The translations under genes were made by a program, and so were the position numbers. A DNA stretch of 64,000 bases from Hydrogenophaga borbori (lineage in GTDB: Bacteria > Pseudomonadota > Gammaproteobacteria > Burkholderiales > Burkholderiaceae_C), in contig NZ_QVLS01000001.1 of NCBI RefSeq assembly GCF_003417535.1, positions 434,001 through 498,000 of the forward strand, given 5' to 3'. Shown here piece after piece: positions 45,148 to 56,579 of this stretch; position 1 is the first letter of the stretch; the number at the start of each line of letters is the position of its first letter. Under the pieces are notes generated by a model, which was not told the origin of the DNA, searched no databases, and saw only the letters and a list, made by a program, of their open reading frames with translations.

Positions 45148-47652
45148 GTGCCCGACATGGCTTCTTGGTTCGAGCGGTTGTTTGGTCATTTCAGGACATA
45201 TCACCAGCCCAGCCCGCTCTTGCTGCGGTACATGATCGTTTTCGGGCTTGTTGGGTTTCCGCTCATGTATCTGGTGCGCTTCGTACGTCCGTCGTCTGGT
45301 TTTGACGATTTCGCGCTGCGAGCGCTTGTCATGTCCCTGCTGCTGCTGCTTGCCATCCGGAACCACTGGCCCGAACGATTGCGGGCCTGCTACCTCCATG
45401 CCTGTTATGTGACGATGACAATCGCGTTGCCTTTCGCCCTGGTCTTCACTTCGCTCAAGAATGGCGGCGGGACAGCGGCCATAGGCAACACGTTCATGGC
45501 CGTGTTTCTACTGATGCTGTTGGCCGACTGGCGCAACTTCATCATCATGCTGGTCACGGGATCCGGCGCCGCCGCAGGCTTGTATGCGCTGACAGACCCG
45601 AACCCCCAAGTCCCACTCGACTACGTGTTCCGGCTCCCTGTGCTCTTGGTGAGCGTAGTGGGCGGCAACCTCTTCAAGTTCGCCCTGGAGCAAGCCACTG
45701 CAGAGCGCGTGCGTCAGGCGTACGCCTCACTGGCGGGTTCTATCGCGCATGAAATGCGCAACCCCATGGCGCAGGTGCGACACAGCCTGGAAAGGATTGG
45801 ACAAGTGCTACCCGTTTCACGACTTCAGGAGAAAGTCCAAATCGTCTCGCGTCTCGACGTCGAACGGCTGCATCGGCATGTCGCCATGGGTGAACTGGCG
45901 GTTCAGCGGGGATTGCAGGTCATTGCAATGACGCTTGACGAGGTGAATGACAAGCCACTCGACCCGCAACAGTTCGCCCTCCTCTCAGCCGCGCAGGTGT
46001 GCGTCAAGGCTGTGGAGGAGTACGGCTATGACAACGACCAGCAGCGTGCGAAAGTCAATTTGCAACTGCATAACGATTTCTTCTTTCTGGGAAGTGAGAC
46101 CACCCTATTGTTCGTGCTCTTCAACCTGATGAAGAACGCGTTGTATTACCTGCCGATTTGTCCAGATGCACGGCTGCAGATCACAGTGACCGACTGCCAG
46201 ATCGGCGTGCGCGACGATGGCCCTGGCATGACGTCCGATGTCCTGAAAAGCCTGTTCGAACCGTTCCGATCCGTGGGCAAGATCGGGGGGACCGGGCTGG
46301 GCTTGGCCTACTGCAGACGTGCGATGCGTGCGTTCGGTGGCGACATACGTTGTGAGTCAGTTGTCGGCAGCCATACGGAGTTCACGCTCATGTTTCCGCC
46401 ATTGAGTCCCACAGCGATCGGGATGAGACGCACGGCGCTAATGGATCAGGCTCGCGAGCAATGGGCGGGCTGGCGTTTCCTGGTGGTAGACGATGACGGC
46501 CTTTTGCGCACATCCACTGGCTTGCTCTTGCAGTCATTGGATCTGACCGTAGACGACGCAGCCGACGGCCTGCAAGCGCTAGACGCGCTGAAGGCGCAGC
46601 GCTACGACGGCATAGTGATGGACCTAAACATGCCGGGCATGAACGGCTATGAACTTGCCGAACGTGTGCGTCGCGGGGAAGTGCCGGTCAATCAACATAG
46701 CTGCCTCATCGCATGCACGAGCGAGCCCGGCTTTCTCACGCGATTGAAGGCAGAGAACGCGGGTTTTGACGGCCTTGTGAGCAAGCCTGTGGACGATGTC
46801 GTGCTGCTATCCGCGATAACCCAGGCCGTGCGAACAAGCAAGCACAAGCACTGGAGCGTAACTGCTTGGCTCAGTGGACATCGCGTGCTGCTGGTCGACG
46901 ACAGCTCCTGGAATCGAGCGGCTGTTGCGGAGTATCTCCGGCATGCCGGCGCCCTAGTGATCGAGGTTGACAGTGGGCCTGCCGCATTGTCTGAACTTAA
47001 TCACCACAACGAATGGCATGCCGTCATTCTGGACATTCAGATGCCGGGTATGAGCGGGATAGAACTGGCGCGCGCCATTCGAGCCTTGGACAGCCACTTG
47101 AAGACGCTTCCTATTCTGGCGACTACTGCGTATGCGTCCGACGACATCGTTGCCGAAGGGCGGGCTGTCGGAGTCGGGGGCTTTCTGATCAAGCCAGTGG
47201 AGGCACCACAACTCTGCCAACATCTGCGTACGCTGATGACCGAGCGCACCGCTTCGCCAGAGGTCGTTGCTGTTGCCGACGCGGCCCTGTCCGCCTCTAC
47301 CCTGCTAGACGCACGTCGGCTGGAGGGCTTCCAGCGCATTGGCATGGTTGAAGAGTTGTTGAAGGACTACTTGCCTCGAATCGATTTGCTGGTCGAACGC
47401 CTGACTGCCGCTGCGAAAGAGCGTGATCTGCAACAGTCGACGGATGTGTTGCATTCGCTGATGGGCATGAGCGGAGAGGCTGGCGCGAAAGCGCTGCACC
47501 TGTTCAGCCGTGGCATCTACATTCCCCTTCTGGAGCGCCAGCAATGGCCTCAGGACGCTGACTGGCTGGCCAAGCTATGGAATCTCACGCAGCTCACCAG
47601 CCGCGAACTGCGGGATTGGGTTGAGAAGCGCCGGTCGACGATCGCTGAGTGA
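45148..47652 (+). CDS. CqsS-like hybrid sensor histidine kinase (6TM-HK-REC-REC-HPt)
   Basis: An 834-residue membrane kinase. Six hydrophobic helices fill residues about 25-178; the pattern NHWPERL, ALPFALVFTSLKN and LLMLLADWRNFIIML resembles the sensor domain of quorum-sensing kinases such as CqsS/LqsS. HisKA has His201 in SIAHEMRNPMAQ; the HATPase has NLMKNAL, DDGPGM and GGTGLGLAYC. Receiver 1 has Asp492 (MDLNMPGMNG), receiver 2 Asp629 (LDIQMPGMSG), and a terminal HPt domain has His769 in VLHSLMGMSGE. The GTG start has GAAAGAG seven bases upstream. No response regulator with an output domain follows. It uses codons such as CTA and TTG more than its neighbours, hinting at acquisition. Confidence 0.87.
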   Translation: MPDMASWFERLFGHFRTYHQPSPLLLRYMIVFGLVGFPLMYLVRFVRPSSGFDDFALRALVMSLLLLLAIRNHWPERLRACYLHACYVTMTIALPFALVFTSLKNGGGTAAIGNTFMAVFLLMLLADWRNFIIMLVTGSGAAAGLYALTDPNPQVPLDYVFRLPVLLVSVVGGNLFKFALEQATAERVRQAYASLAGSIAHEMRNPMAQVRHSLERIGQVLPVSRLQEKVQIVSRLDVERLHRHVAMGELAVQRGLQVIAMTLDEVNDKPLDPQQFALLSAAQVCVKAVEEYGYDNDQQRAKVNLQLHNDFFFLGSETTLLFVLFNLMKNALYYLPICPDARLQITVTDCQIGVRDDGPGMTSDVLKSLFEPFRSVGKIGGTGLGLAYCRRAMRAFGGDIRCESVVGSHTEFTLMFPPLSPTAIGMRRTALMDQAREQWAGWRFLVVDDDGLLRTSTGLLLQSLDLTVDDAADGLQALDALKAQRYDGIVMDLNMPGMNGYELAERVRRGEVPVNQHSCLIACTSEPGFLTRLKAENAGFDGLVSKPVDDVVLLSAITQAVRTSKHKHWSVTAWLSGHRVLLVDDSSWNRAAVAEYLRHAGALVIEVDSGPAALSELNHHNEWHAVILDIQMPGMSGIELARAIRALDSHLKTLPILATTAYASDDIVAEGRAVGVGGFLIKPVEAPQLCQHLRTLMTERTASPEVVAVADAALSASTLLDARRLEGFQRIGMVEELLKDYLPRIDLLVERLTAAAKERDLQQSTDVLHSLMGMSGEAGAKALHLFSRGIYIPLLERQQWPQDADWLAKLWNLTQLTSRELRDWVEKRRSTIAE

Positions 47653-47692
47653 GAAGTGATGCCGGGAACTCGGCCCAGCGGGCTGAGCGCCC

Positions 47693-48643
47693 TCAGCGCG
47701 CGCTGGCGGCGGCGCTGCGGGCGAGCGCCATGCTGCCGTCCATGAGCTTGAAGCTCACGGTGGGGGCGCTGAAATCGGAGAAGGGCGCGCCCAGGGAGAT
47801 CTCGCCGTCGCTGTACAGCACGCAGTCCTGGCGGCGCAGCTGCACCACCGATTCGCTGCCCGCGAAGCGCACCCAGGTGCCATAGCTGCTCACGTCTTCC
47901 AGCACGTAGTTGCCGGAGACCATGCCGATGGTGGCGTGCATGCGCGAGACGCGCGGGTCGCTCACGACGAAGCTGGCCTCGGGCACGCGGCCGATGCGCA
48001 GCGGCAGGTCGCTGGAATTGAAGGTGCGCGTGGCGTCCAGCCAGGCGAGCTCGATGCCCGCGAAATCGGAGTCGTCCTTGGGCGTGATGGCGTGCAGGTC
48101 GGCCGGCACCGTGAGGAACTCGGACTGCATGTCCGCCTGCCACTCGATGCGGAACACCTCGCAGGTATCGACCTTGCCCTTGATGCGCATGGCGCCCAGG
48201 CTGCGGTTGCGCACCAGCGAGCGCGGCCCGAGCGACTGGATGACGGTGTCGCTGGCGAAGATCTGTTCCGGGCCGGCCAGGTCGCTCAGGCGCGAGGCCA
48301 GGTTCACCGCGTCGCCGAAGCAGTCGCCGTCCACCCACACCACCGAGCCGCGCGCCAGGCCGATCTGCATCAGCAGCTTGAGGTGGGCCGGCCACTGCTG
48401 CACACGTTTGGCGTGCTCCTGCTGGATCTGCACCATGGAATCCACCGCGGCGCGGTTGTCGGCGAAGGCCATCAGCACCCCGTCGCCCAGCATCTTGACC
48501 ACGGTGCCGCCGTTCGCCTGGCCGCGTGCGCCAATCCACTGCGTCAGCTTGGTGACCGCCTTGGTGGCCCGGTCGTTGCCCAGTGTCTCGAACACGGACG
48601 TGCTACCGGTGAGGTCGACGAAGGCAATCGTGAGTTCGGGCAT
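47693..48643 (-). CDS. class III adenylate cyclase fused to an FHA domain
   Basis: A 316-residue cytoplasmic protein. Residues 1-170 are a class III cyclase: metal Asp10 (FVDLTGST) and Asp54 (KMLGDGVLMAF), the purine-specifying Lys50 and Asp111, and the transition-state pair Asn114 and Arg118 in DAVNLASRL, consistent with an active adenylate cyclase. Residues about 205-285 are an FHA phosphothreonine-binding domain: LRIGRVPEASFVVSDPRVSRMHA and YGTWV. Cyclase-FHA proteins link cAMP production to Ser/Thr phosphorylation. It converges with the CqsS-like kinase gene 40 bases away and returns to GC-rich codon use. Confidence 0.88.
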   Translation of the reverse strand: MPELTIAFVDLTGSTSVFETLGNDRATKAVTKLTQWIGARGQANGGTVVKMLGDGVLMAFADNRAAVDSMVQIQQEHAKRVQQWPAHLKLLMQIGLARGSVVWVDGDCFGDAVNLASRLSDLAGPEQIFASDTVIQSLGPRSLVRNRSLGAMRIKGKVDTCEVFRIEWQADMQSEFLTVPADLHAITPKDDSDFAGIELAWLDATRTFNSSDLPLRIGRVPEASFVVSDPRVSRMHATIGMVSGNYVLEDVSSYGTWVRFAGSESVVQLRRQDCVLYSDGEISLGAPFSDFSAPTVSFKLMDGSMALARSAAASAR

Positions 48644-48779
48644 GGGGCTGGGAAAACCTGCGGGCGATTAGAGCATGGCGGTTCTCGCAGACCGTTACAT
48701 CCTCAACCGATGCAAGTGGCGTTTGTGCGCCCCGAAAGGCCGACCGGCCTGTGGCCGCCAGCCAACAATGAGTGCAAAA

Positions 48780-48802
48780 GAATTACTAAATTGAGGTAAT
48801 TC
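48780..48802. promoter_or_regulatory. AT-rich inverted repeat
   Basis: GAATTAC and GTAATTC are perfect 7-base arms 9 bases apart in the 288-base gap between the cyclase and the small downstream gene. The patch is strikingly AT-rich and could be an operator for either divergent gene. The rest of the gap shows no further feature I can support. Confidence 0.4.
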
Positions 48803-48931
48803 ATGAAACTCCCGCGCTAAGCACATGATTTGCTGTTGTTTTTTTTGCCGTATCAAGACTTGCACGATTGCATCGACATGCGTCAGGTCGTATTCTGGCC
48901 AGCCCTCCCATGTGATGGAACTCTCACGGTC

Positions 48932-49267
48932 ATGCGTTGGTTCAAGCCCAGTCTCCGCAACAGCATCTCGGCCCTGCTAGGGCCGAGCGCGCGCGCGGAC
49001 GACGAAGACGAGCTGGAGCCGGTGCGTGAGGCCATGCTGGCCGTGCTGGGTGAGGAAGGCGCTCGCCTGAACCCTTCGCTCAAGCGCCGGCTGAAGTTCA
49101 TGCACGACGCGCACAGCCTGTGGTACGCGCGCGGCGAACTGGTGGCGGTGCTCAGCCGCGTGCACGGCGAGGCGCTGGCGGTGCACCGCGTGCAAAGCCT
49201 CTCGCCGGTGTTCCAGGGCCTGGTGCCCAAGGCCCTGATCGACGCCTCGCGCATCCGGCGGGTGTAA
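48932..49267 (+). CDS. small conserved hypothetical protein
   Basis: A 111-residue soluble protein without a recognised domain. It begins MRWFKPSLRNSISALLG, has an acidic patch (DDEDELEP, about 27-34), then LKFMHDAHSLWYARGELV and a hydrophobic end. I judge it real because it keeps the GC-rich codon bias and has a sharp in-frame start; short proteins of this type occur in Burkholderiales. Function unknown. Confidence 0.65.
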   Translation: MRWFKPSLRNSISALLGPSARADDEDELEPVREAMLAVLGEEGARLNPSLKRRLKFMHDAHSLWYARGELVAVLSRVHGEALAVHRVQSLSPVFQGLVPKALIDASRIRRV

Positions 49268-49268
49268 G

Positions 49269-49340
49269 CCCCCTCGCCGCGTTCCGCGTGTCCCCCTCAA
49301 GGGAGCGGCACCGACGGCCCGGTGAGGCCGGTGCCGTGGT
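49269..49340 (+). repeat. copy B of the GC-rich interspersed intergenic repeat
   Basis: Matches the minus strand of 5721-5792 over about 70 bases with a few substitutions and one small indel. It fills the 84-base gap between two converging genes. Its inner dyad (TCCCCCTCAAGGGAG) can form a hairpin and might serve as terminator. Confidence 0.55.
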
Positions 49341-49351
49341 GCCCACGGGGT

Positions 49352-52912
<3,561 letters not shown>

Positions 52913-53021
52913 GCGGCCGGGAACCCGACGCGCGCCAGCCGGTCCCGCCTGTGGGCGGTGGCCGGGTTGAGCCGCGCCTTGGAGCGGGCGCGCCACCGGC
53001 GTGCGCCGGCGCGGGTCGGTG

Positions 53022-53846
53022 TCAGAGCTTCAGGCGCGCCGCGATGAGCTCGCGCCAGATGCCGTAACCCGTGGCGTTGAGGTGCAGTCGGTCGGCGCCG
53101 AACAGGTCGGGTCGCGGCCGCCCGGTCTCGTCCAGCATGGCGCTGTACACGTCGATGAAATCGAGCTGCGGGTGGCCTTCGGTGTAGGCCTTGACGAGCC
53201 GGTTGGTGGTCTGGATCGCGGGCAGCAGCGCCTCGCGCGCCGGGCTGGGCTTGATCGAGACGAAGGCGATGCGCGTGTTCGGCGCCGCCTGCAGCACCTG
53301 CTGCACGAAACGCTCGTAGCGCAGCAGCACCTCGGCCGGTGTGGCGCCTTCGTCCAGGTCGTTCTCGCCGGCGTAGAGCACCACCTGGCGCGCCTGGTAG
53401 GGCAGCACCAGCCGGTCGACGAAGGCCACGCAGTCGGCCAGGCGCGAGCCGCCGAAGCCGCGCTTGATCACCACCGGCTGCTGTTGAAAGGCCGCTTCCA
53501 GCTTGTCCCACAGGCGGATGGAGGAACTGCCGACGAACAGCACGCCACCGGGCGGGGGGCGGGCCAGCCGGTCCTGTTCGGCAAAGGCCTGCAGGCTGCT
53601 GCGCCAGCGCAGCTCGGCTGCCGTGACGTCGAACGGGGTGGGGTTGGGCGTGGCCCGTGGGGCCGGCACGGCACTGGCCGGCGGCGGCAGGTTCACCAGC
53701 CGCTCGACGGCGCTGGTGGTGGCGAAGCCGGCGGGCGTGGCGGCTGGCGAGGCGGGCGTGGCGCCTTGTGCCCAGGCCAGCGGGGCCAGCGCGGCGCCGA
53801 GCGCGCACACGGCCAGCCGACGAAACATCGCGGAGCGGTCGTTCAT
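53022..53846 (-). CDS. secreted SGNH/GDSL-family hydrolase
   Basis: A 274-residue exported esterase. The signal peptide ends near LAPLAWA (about residue 26), followed by an Ala/Pro/Thr-rich linker to about residue 80. The SGNH blocks are visible: GSSSIRLWDKL (block I, Ser nucleophile, GSSS instead of GDS), Gly in FGGSRLAD, Asn in AGENDLDEG, and Asp/His in DRLHLNATGY. The substrate is unknown; cell-wall or ester carbohydrates are possible. Its ATG overlaps the stop of the PaiB-like gene by four bases. Confidence 0.88.
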   Translation of the reverse strand: MNDRSAMFRRLAVCALGAALAPLAWAQGATPASPAATPAGFATTSAVERLVNLPPPASAVPAPRATPNPTPFDVTAAELRWRSSLQAFAEQDRLARPPPGGVLFVGSSSIRLWDKLEAAFQQQPVVIKRGFGGSRLADCVAFVDRLVLPYQARQVVLYAGENDLDEGATPAEVLLRYERFVQQVLQAAPNTRIAFVSIKPSPAREALLPAIQTTNRLVKAYTEGHPQLDFIDVYSAMLDETGRPRPDLFGADRLHLNATGYGIWRELIAARLKL

Positions 53847-54469
53847 GTGTCGGGGGTGCCGAGCTTGAGCCGGCGCATCCAGCCCGCCAGGGCCTGCGCC
53901 TGCTCGCCGCCCTGCTCGTACAGGCGCAGCATCGCCGCGTGGGATTCGCGGCGGTGCTGGTTGAGCTTGACCTTGCAGCGAAGTTCCAGCACCCGCAGTT
54001 CCATGGCGTGGATGCCCTTCATCATGTTTTGCTGGAAGTCCTCGGGCAGGCCGCGCCACTGCTCGGCGTAGGCCGGGTCGTGGTCGTGGATGAGGTGCTT
54101 GAGCAGGCGGTCTTTGTCCTCGAAGGACTCGATGAAACCCACCTGCACGCGCGCCTGCACCGTCAGGTAATTCCAGGTCGGCACGCGCTGAAGGTCGGGG
54201 TAGACGCGCGGCGTGAGGTACGCCTGCGGGCCATTGAACACCACCAGCGCCTGGGGTCGGGCGCGCAGGTGCTCGGCCTGCGGATTGGGCTTCGCCACAT
54301 GACCGAGCAGGGTGAGGCCGCCGCCCTCTTCCACCACGTGCAGCGGCAGCGGCGTGACGAAGGGAAAGCCCTCGTCGTCGGTGGAGATGAGCTGCGCGAA
54401 GGGGTGCGCTCGCATCAGCTCGAGCGCGATCGCGGGGTCCTTGGCGGCGAATTGGGGCGGAAGGTACAT
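53843..54469 (-). CDS. PaiB-like FMN-binding split-barrel protein
   Basis: A 208-residue protein of the PaiB family (FMN-binding, annotated as negative transcriptional regulator). MYLPPQFAAKDPAIALELMRAHPFAQLIS, LLGHVAKPNPQ and PTWNYLTVQARVQV are typical. The ATG at 54469 starts exactly at MYLPP, the family norm. It is the first gene of a pair with the SGNH hydrolase. No DNA-binding motif is seen; a flavin-binding role is more likely than repression. Confidence 0.88.
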   Translation of the reverse strand: MYLPPQFAAKDPAIALELMRAHPFAQLISTDDEGFPFVTPLPLHVVEEGGGLTLLGHVAKPNPQAEHLRARPQALVVFNGPQAYLTPRVYPDLQRVPTWNYLTVQARVQVGFIESFEDKDRLLKHLIHDHDPAYAEQWRGLPEDFQQNMMKGIHAMELRVLELRCKVKLNQHRRESHAAMLRLYEQGGEQAQALAGWMRRLKLGTPDT

Positions 54470-54613
54470 GGGGTGGGTGGGCGGGGGGCGGGCCCAGGCC
54501 CGGTCCATCCGCGGATTGTTTCATATGCAATCGGCACCGCCGCCCGGTGTGTTGCCGCTGTCACGGGGGGAAACCATGATCGGCGCAAACACCCGCCGCT
54601 GCCGGAGCCCGCC

Positions 54614-54814
54614 ATGCCGAACCCGTTCAAGTCCCTGTCGCTGACCCTGTTCGCCGGTGTGCTTCTGTGCCTGGCCTTCGCCGTCGCCGCCTGGCGCACG
54701 GGCCGGCTGGCCTGGTGGGGCGCCGAAGGCCTGGCCGTGGTGGCGCTGGTCGGCGCCTTGCGCTTGCGCCGCCGCTCCCGTCGCGTGGACCCGGAGCGCT
54801 GGGCCAGCTTCTGA
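54614..54814 (+). CDS. small membrane protein
   Basis: A 66-residue protein with two predicted membrane helices (about 9-27 and 33-49) around a short Arg/Trp loop (WRTGRLAWWG), and a basic tail (RLRRRSRRVDPERW). It keeps GC-rich codon bias and follows a CCGGAGCCCGCC context. No family recognised. Confidence 0.55.
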   Translation: MPNPFKSLSLTLFAGVLLCLAFAVAAWRTGRLAWWGAEGLAVVALVGALRLRRRSRRVDPERWASF

Positions 54815-54877
54815 GCGGAGGCCGCCGCCGAGAACCTGCGGGTGCAGACGGCCAGTTGGCGGCGGTGATCAGCGTGT

Positions 54878-56512
54878 TCAGGTGCCGCTGAACACGCCGC
54901 CGTAGCGCTTGCGCAGCTCATTCTTCTGCACCTTGCCCGTGCCACCCACGGGCAGCGCGTCGAGGAAAACCACGTCCTCCGGCACCCACCACTTGGCCAC
55001 GCGCTCGGCCAGGAACGCCAGGATCTCGGGCTTCTCCAGCGCGGCGCCGGGCTTGCGCACCAGCAGCAGCAGGGGGCGTTCGTCCCACTTGGGGTGCTTG
55101 ATGCCGATGACCGCGGCCTGCGCCACCGCCGGGTGGCCGGCGGCGGCGTTTTCCAGGTCGATGGAGCTGATCCACTCGCCGCCGCTCTTGATCACATCCT
55201 TGGTGCGGTCGCGGATGGTCATCACGCCGTCGGGCGCGATGGTGGCGATGTCGCCGGTGGGGAACCAGCCGTCCACCAGGGCCGTGCGATCGGCCTTGTG
55301 GTAGCGCTCCACGATCCACTGCCCGCGCACCATCAGCTCACCCTGGGAGGCGCCGTCGCGCGGCAGCGTCGCGCCCTGCTCGTCCACCACCTTGATCTCG
55401 ATGCCCGAGACCACCTTGCCCTGGCGCGCCACGATGGCGTGGCGCTCCTCGGCTGGGCGCTCCCAGTCGGCGGCGCTCAGGTTGCTGAGCGTGGCGATGG
55501 CGGCCGTTTCCGTCATGCCCCAGCCGTGGCGCACTTCCACGCCATAGACATCGTTGAACTTCTCGATCAGCGCGCGCGGCATGGCCGAGCCGCCCACGCA
55601 GGTGCGTCGCATGGTGGAAAAGCGCAGGCCGCCCTGCTCCACGTGCTGCAGCAGGCCCATCCAGATGGTGGGCACGCCGGCGCTGATGGTCACCTTCTCG
55701 GCCTCCATCAGTTCGTACAGGCTGGCGCCGTCCAGGCGCGGGCCAGGCAGCACGATGCGCGCGCCCGCCACCATGGCAGCGTACGGAATGCACCAGGCGT
55801 TGATGTGGAACATGGGCACCACCGGCAGGACACTCTCGCGCGTGGACAGGCCCAGCACGTCGGGCAGGCAGGCCGTGGTGGCGTTGAGCACGATGGAGCG
55901 GTGCGAATACAGCACGCCCTTGGGGTTGCCGGTGGTGCCCGAGGTATAGCAAAGCACCGCGCCGGTCTTTTCATCGAACTCCGGCCAGTCGAAGGTGTCG
56001 GGCTGGCCGGCGATCAGGTCCTCGTAGGCCAGCGGCGTCGCCGCCGCCGGGCTCGGCGTGTCAGGCAAGCGCTCGCGCTCGCTCAGGCAGACCCAGGCCA
56101 GCACCCGCGGGCACTTCGCCGCGATGGCCTGCACCAGCGGCGCGAAGGTGCTGTCGAACAGCACCACGCGGTCCTCGGCGTGGTTGAGGATGTAGACCAG
56201 CTGCTCGGGGTGCAGGCGCGGATTGCAGGTGTGCATCACCATGCCGCTGCCCGAGACGGCGAAGTAGGCCTCCAGGTGGCGGTGGTTGTTCCAGGCGATG
56301 GAGGCGACCGCGTCCCCCGGCTGCAGGCCCAGCCCGCGCAAGGCGTTGGCGAGCTGGCGCGCGCGCCGCGCGGTCTGGGCGATGCCGAAGCGCACCGTGG
56401 GGCCGTGCGTCTCGCGCGACACCACCTCTTGGGTGGCGTGCTGGGCGGCGGCGTGTTCCAACAGGCCCGAGATCAGCAGCGGGCGGTCCATCATCAGGCC
56501 GGGTTTGAGCAT
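54878..56512 (-). CDS. AMP-forming acyl-CoA ligase (medium/long-chain fatty acid or DmdB-like)
   Basis: A 544-residue ANL-superfamily ligase. The ATP-binding A3 motif is CYTSGTTGNPKGV near residues 190-202, then HGWGMTET (A5), DGWFPTGDIA (A7), IRDRTKDVIKSGGEWIS (A8) and the catalytic Lys in GGTGKVQKNELR (A10), so it should form an acyl-CoA. It resembles fatty-acid and 3-methylmercaptopropionyl-CoA ligases; substrate unproven. It lies downstream of bug and marR on one strand, so the acid imported or sensed by that set may be its substrate. Confidence 0.9.
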   Translation of the reverse strand: MLKPGLMMDRPLLISGLLEHAAAQHATQEVVSRETHGPTVRFGIAQTARRARQLANALRGLGLQPGDAVASIAWNNHRHLEAYFAVSGSGMVMHTCNPRLHPEQLVYILNHAEDRVVLFDSTFAPLVQAIAAKCPRVLAWVCLSERERLPDTPSPAAATPLAYEDLIAGQPDTFDWPEFDEKTGAVLCYTSGTTGNPKGVLYSHRSIVLNATTACLPDVLGLSTRESVLPVVPMFHINAWCIPYAAMVAGARIVLPGPRLDGASLYELMEAEKVTISAGVPTIWMGLLQHVEQGGLRFSTMRRTCVGGSAMPRALIEKFNDVYGVEVRHGWGMTETAAIATLSNLSAADWERPAEERHAIVARQGKVVSGIEIKVVDEQGATLPRDGASQGELMVRGQWIVERYHKADRTALVDGWFPTGDIATIAPDGVMTIRDRTKDVIKSGGEWISSIDLENAAAGHPAVAQAAVIGIKHPKWDERPLLLLVRKPGAALEKPEILAFLAERVAKWWVPEDVVFLDALPVGGTGKVQKNELRKRYGGVFSGT

Positions 56513-56537
56513 GGGGGTCTTGTCTCCGTAGGCTGGC

Positions 56538-56560
56538 CCCGGGCGTGCGGTGCGCCCGGG
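56538..56560. terminator. strong hairpin between bug and the CoA ligase
   Basis: CCCGGGCG and CGCCCGGG pair perfectly around a 7-base loop in the 67-base gap. There is no T-run. It could stop part of the bug transcript or stabilise its 3' end, so the two genes may be expressed at different levels. Confidence 0.5.
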
Positions 56561-56579
56561 TGGTGAGGGGTGGTGCCGC

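Noticed and set aside
48803-48820. Five-codon ORF (ATG to TAA) with a GAGG-like ribosome-binding sequence.
   Set aside because: Too short to support as a gene, and the apparent site is part of the inverted repeat at 48780-48802.
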